From Thermoplasmatota archaeon (GTDB taxonomy: Bacteria; Pseudomonadota; Gammaproteobacteria; Burkholderiales; Thiobacillaceae): 5,518 nt of DNA. The DNA lies in NCBI GenBank assembly GCA_023475455.1, contig JAMCVR010000003.1, forward strand, positions 14,350 to 19,867. Reading direction: 5' to 3'. The position numbers and the translations under genes are program-made. Below are positions 4,322 to 5,518 of this stretch, in pieces. The notes beneath the pieces are model-generated. The model did not search any database and was not told the origin of the DNA. It worked only from the letters and a program-made list of their open reading frames with translations. Each line of letters starts with the position of its first letter. Position 1 is the first letter of the stretch.

Positions 4322-5397
4322 CGCTTGGCCCCTTGATGCTCGACGTGGCGGGCACCGAACTGTCCGACGACGACCGCCGCCGCCTGAGCCATCCGCTCGT
4401 CGGCGGCGTGATCCTGTTTTCCCGCAATTACCGCGACCCGGCGCAACTGGCCGCGCTGTGCGCCGGGATCCATGCCCTCAAGCCCGCGCCGCCGCTGATC
4501 GGCGTCGACCATGAAGGCGGGCGGGTGCAGCGCTTCCGCGAGGGCTTCACCCGCCTGCCGCCGATGCGCAGCTTCGGCGAAATCTGGAACGCCCGTCCGC
4601 AGCGCGCCCGCGAGCTGGCGCGCGAAACCGGCTATGTGCTGGCGAGCGAACTGCGCGCGCACGGCGTCGACTTCAGCTTCGCGCCGGTGCTCGATCTCGA
4701 TTACGGCGCGTCTTCGGTGATCGGCGACCGCGCCTTTCATGCCGACCCGCACGCCGTGTTCGAGCTGGGGCAAGCCGTGATGCTTGGGATGAAGGACGCC
4801 GGCATGGCCGCCTGCGGCAAGCACTTTCCCGGCCACGGCTTCGTGGTGGCGGATTCGCACGTGGACACCCCGGTCGACGCACGCACCCTGGCCGACATCG
4901 CCGTCGCCGACCTGGTGCCGTTCCGCCTGATGATCGAGGCGGGACTCGCCGCGATCATGCCGGCGCACGTGATCTATCCCGAAGTCGACCAGAAGCCCGC
5001 CGGCTTTTCGCGCATCTGGCTGCAGAAACTGCTGCGCCACCAGCTGGGCTTCGACGGCGCGATTTTCAGCGACGACCTGTGCATGGCCGGCGCCGCGGTG
5101 GCGGGCGGCGTGGTCGCGCGGGTGGAGGCCGCGCTCGCCGCCGGCTGCGACATGGCGCTGGTCTGCAACCGGCCCGATCTGGCCGACGAGGTGCTGGCCA
5201 CGCTGAACGTGGACTGGCCCGCCCCCGCCCGCGCCCGGCTGGCCCGCATGCACGGCCGCCCGCACCCGCCGACCATGACCCAGCTGCGCGAATCGGCGCG
5301 CTACGCCAATGCGCTGCACCATATCGCCGGACTGGGACAGGATTCTGCCGACCTCAACCTGCGGGCCGACCCGACCGATTACTGTGCACGTTCATAA
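4318..5397 (+). CDS. nagZ: Beta-N-acetylhexosaminidase (glycoside hydrolase family 3)
   Basis: The protein has 359 residues, close to the 330-360 usual for Gram-negative NagZ. It is a cytoplasmic enzyme that removes N-acetylglucosamine from 1,6-anhydro-muropeptides during peptidoglycan recycling; in some bacteria its products influence AmpC beta-lactamase induction. Visible motifs: GVILFSRNY (30-38), GVDHEGGRVQRF (62-73), KHFPGHG (168-174), DSH (179-181, with His181 as probable acid/base assisted by Asp179) and FSDDLCMAGA (250-259, with Asp252 as probable nucleophile). No signal peptide is present, as expected. The start at 4318 overlaps the acpS stop (ATGA) and has GGAGG at 4309-4313. The final ~20 residues look like a variable tail, and the last codons are overlapped by the next gene. 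The reading frame stays open upstream to 3895, but that part is acpS in another frame. Confidence 0.96.
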   Translation: MTLGPLMLDVAGTELSDDDRRRLSHPLVGGVILFSRNYRDPAQLAALCAGIHALKPAPPLIGVDHEGGRVQRFREGFTRLPPMRSFGEIWNARPQRARELARETGYVLASELRAHGVDFSFAPVLDLDYGASSVIGDRAFHADPHAVFELGQAVMLGMKDAGMAACGKHFPGHGFVVADSHVDTPVDARTLADIAVADLVPFRLMIEAGLAAIMPAHVIYPEVDQKPAGFSRIWLQKLLRHQLGFDGAIFSDDLCMAGAAVAGGVVARVEAALAAGCDMALVCNRPDLADEVLATLNVDWPAPARARLARMHGRPHPPTMTQLRESARYANALHHIAGLGQDSADLNLRADPTDYCARS

Positions 5398-5518
5398 GCA
5401 CGCGCACGGTCCGGGCGAGCCCCACGTCCACCCTCACGCGGGACAGGAGGGCCACAACGGAACCCTGCTCGTCGCGCTGCTGCCGACGCTGTTCTTCGCC
5501 GGGGTCGAGGCCGTGGCC
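5384..5518 (+). CDS. Cation diffusion facilitator family metal exporter, N-terminal part (cut by window end)
   Basis: Only 45 codons are visible. The likely start is GTG at 5384, overlapping the end of nagZ by 14 bases; no ATG or GTG lies in this frame within the preceding ~40 bases. The first 24 residues hold eight histidines in alternating pattern (HVHKHAH and HVHPH), then residues 27-45 (TLLVALLPTLFFAGVEAVA) read as the first membrane helix of a CDF/CzcD-type transporter, where LxxxFxxVEAVAG is typical. Such proteins export Zn, Co, Cd or similar divalent ions from the cytoplasm in exchange for protons, and the His-rich N-terminus is a common metal-binding extension. The metal cannot be told from this part. 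No clear ribosome binding site is seen, so translation may depend on coupling to nagZ. Confidence 0.72.
   Translation, partial: MHVHKHAHGPGEPHVHPHAGQEGHNGTLLVALLPTLFFAGVEAVA

Noticed and set aside
4297..5322. 341-codon open frame on the minus strand
   Set aside because: Antisense to nagZ, with composition set by nagZ codon positions; no recognisable domain.

Overview
The window is GC-rich (by eye about two thirds G+C) and every convincing gene is on the + strand. Base composition, protein style, the acpS-nagZ pair and dense ATGA stop/start overlaps suggest a proteobacterium, most likely a betaproteobacterium. This is inference; there is no rRNA or other taxonomic marker here.

Region 1 (1-2869) looks like a metal-handling, probably copper-related, accessory block. 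It opens with the C-terminal part of a multicopper oxidase carrying its C-terminal copper-ligand motifs. A small hairpin and a ~100-base gap follow. Next comes a cluster joined by stop/start overlaps: a secreted seven-bladed YVTN-type beta-propeller protein (764-1750), a 71-codon ORF that reads like a collapsed remnant of a YHS-domain heavy-metal P-type ATPase (1747-1962), a membrane-anchored class I SAM methyltransferase (1959-2786), and a 28-codon ORF with a strong ribosome binding site (2783-2869).

Region 2 (about 2830-3086) is a boundary without a convincing gene beyond the end of the small ORF. It is dense in inverted repeats, including a possible three-way junction that competes with a neighbouring hairpin, and it ends in a textbook intrinsic terminator at 3032-3053. 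It may be an attenuator-like 3' UTR, a small RNA or a dispersed repeat. A weak promoter just after the terminator is placed so that the next gene could be read from a leaderless transcript.

Region 3 (3087-5518) is a second + strand cluster, again joined by overlaps: an uncharacterised radical SAM protein, acpS (holo-ACP synthase), nagZ (beta-N-acetylhexosaminidase of cell-wall recycling), and the start of a His-rich cation diffusion facilitator cut by the window end. The first three are housekeeping-like. The metal exporter at the end returns to the metal theme of region 1.

The observations most worth following up are the P-type ATPase remnant with both ends preserved around a large deletion, the set of histidines repeated at equivalent positions in the propeller blades, and the structured intergenic region at 2832-3053. 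I did not find a clearly new multi-gene system; these are local anomalies in an otherwise recognisable region.
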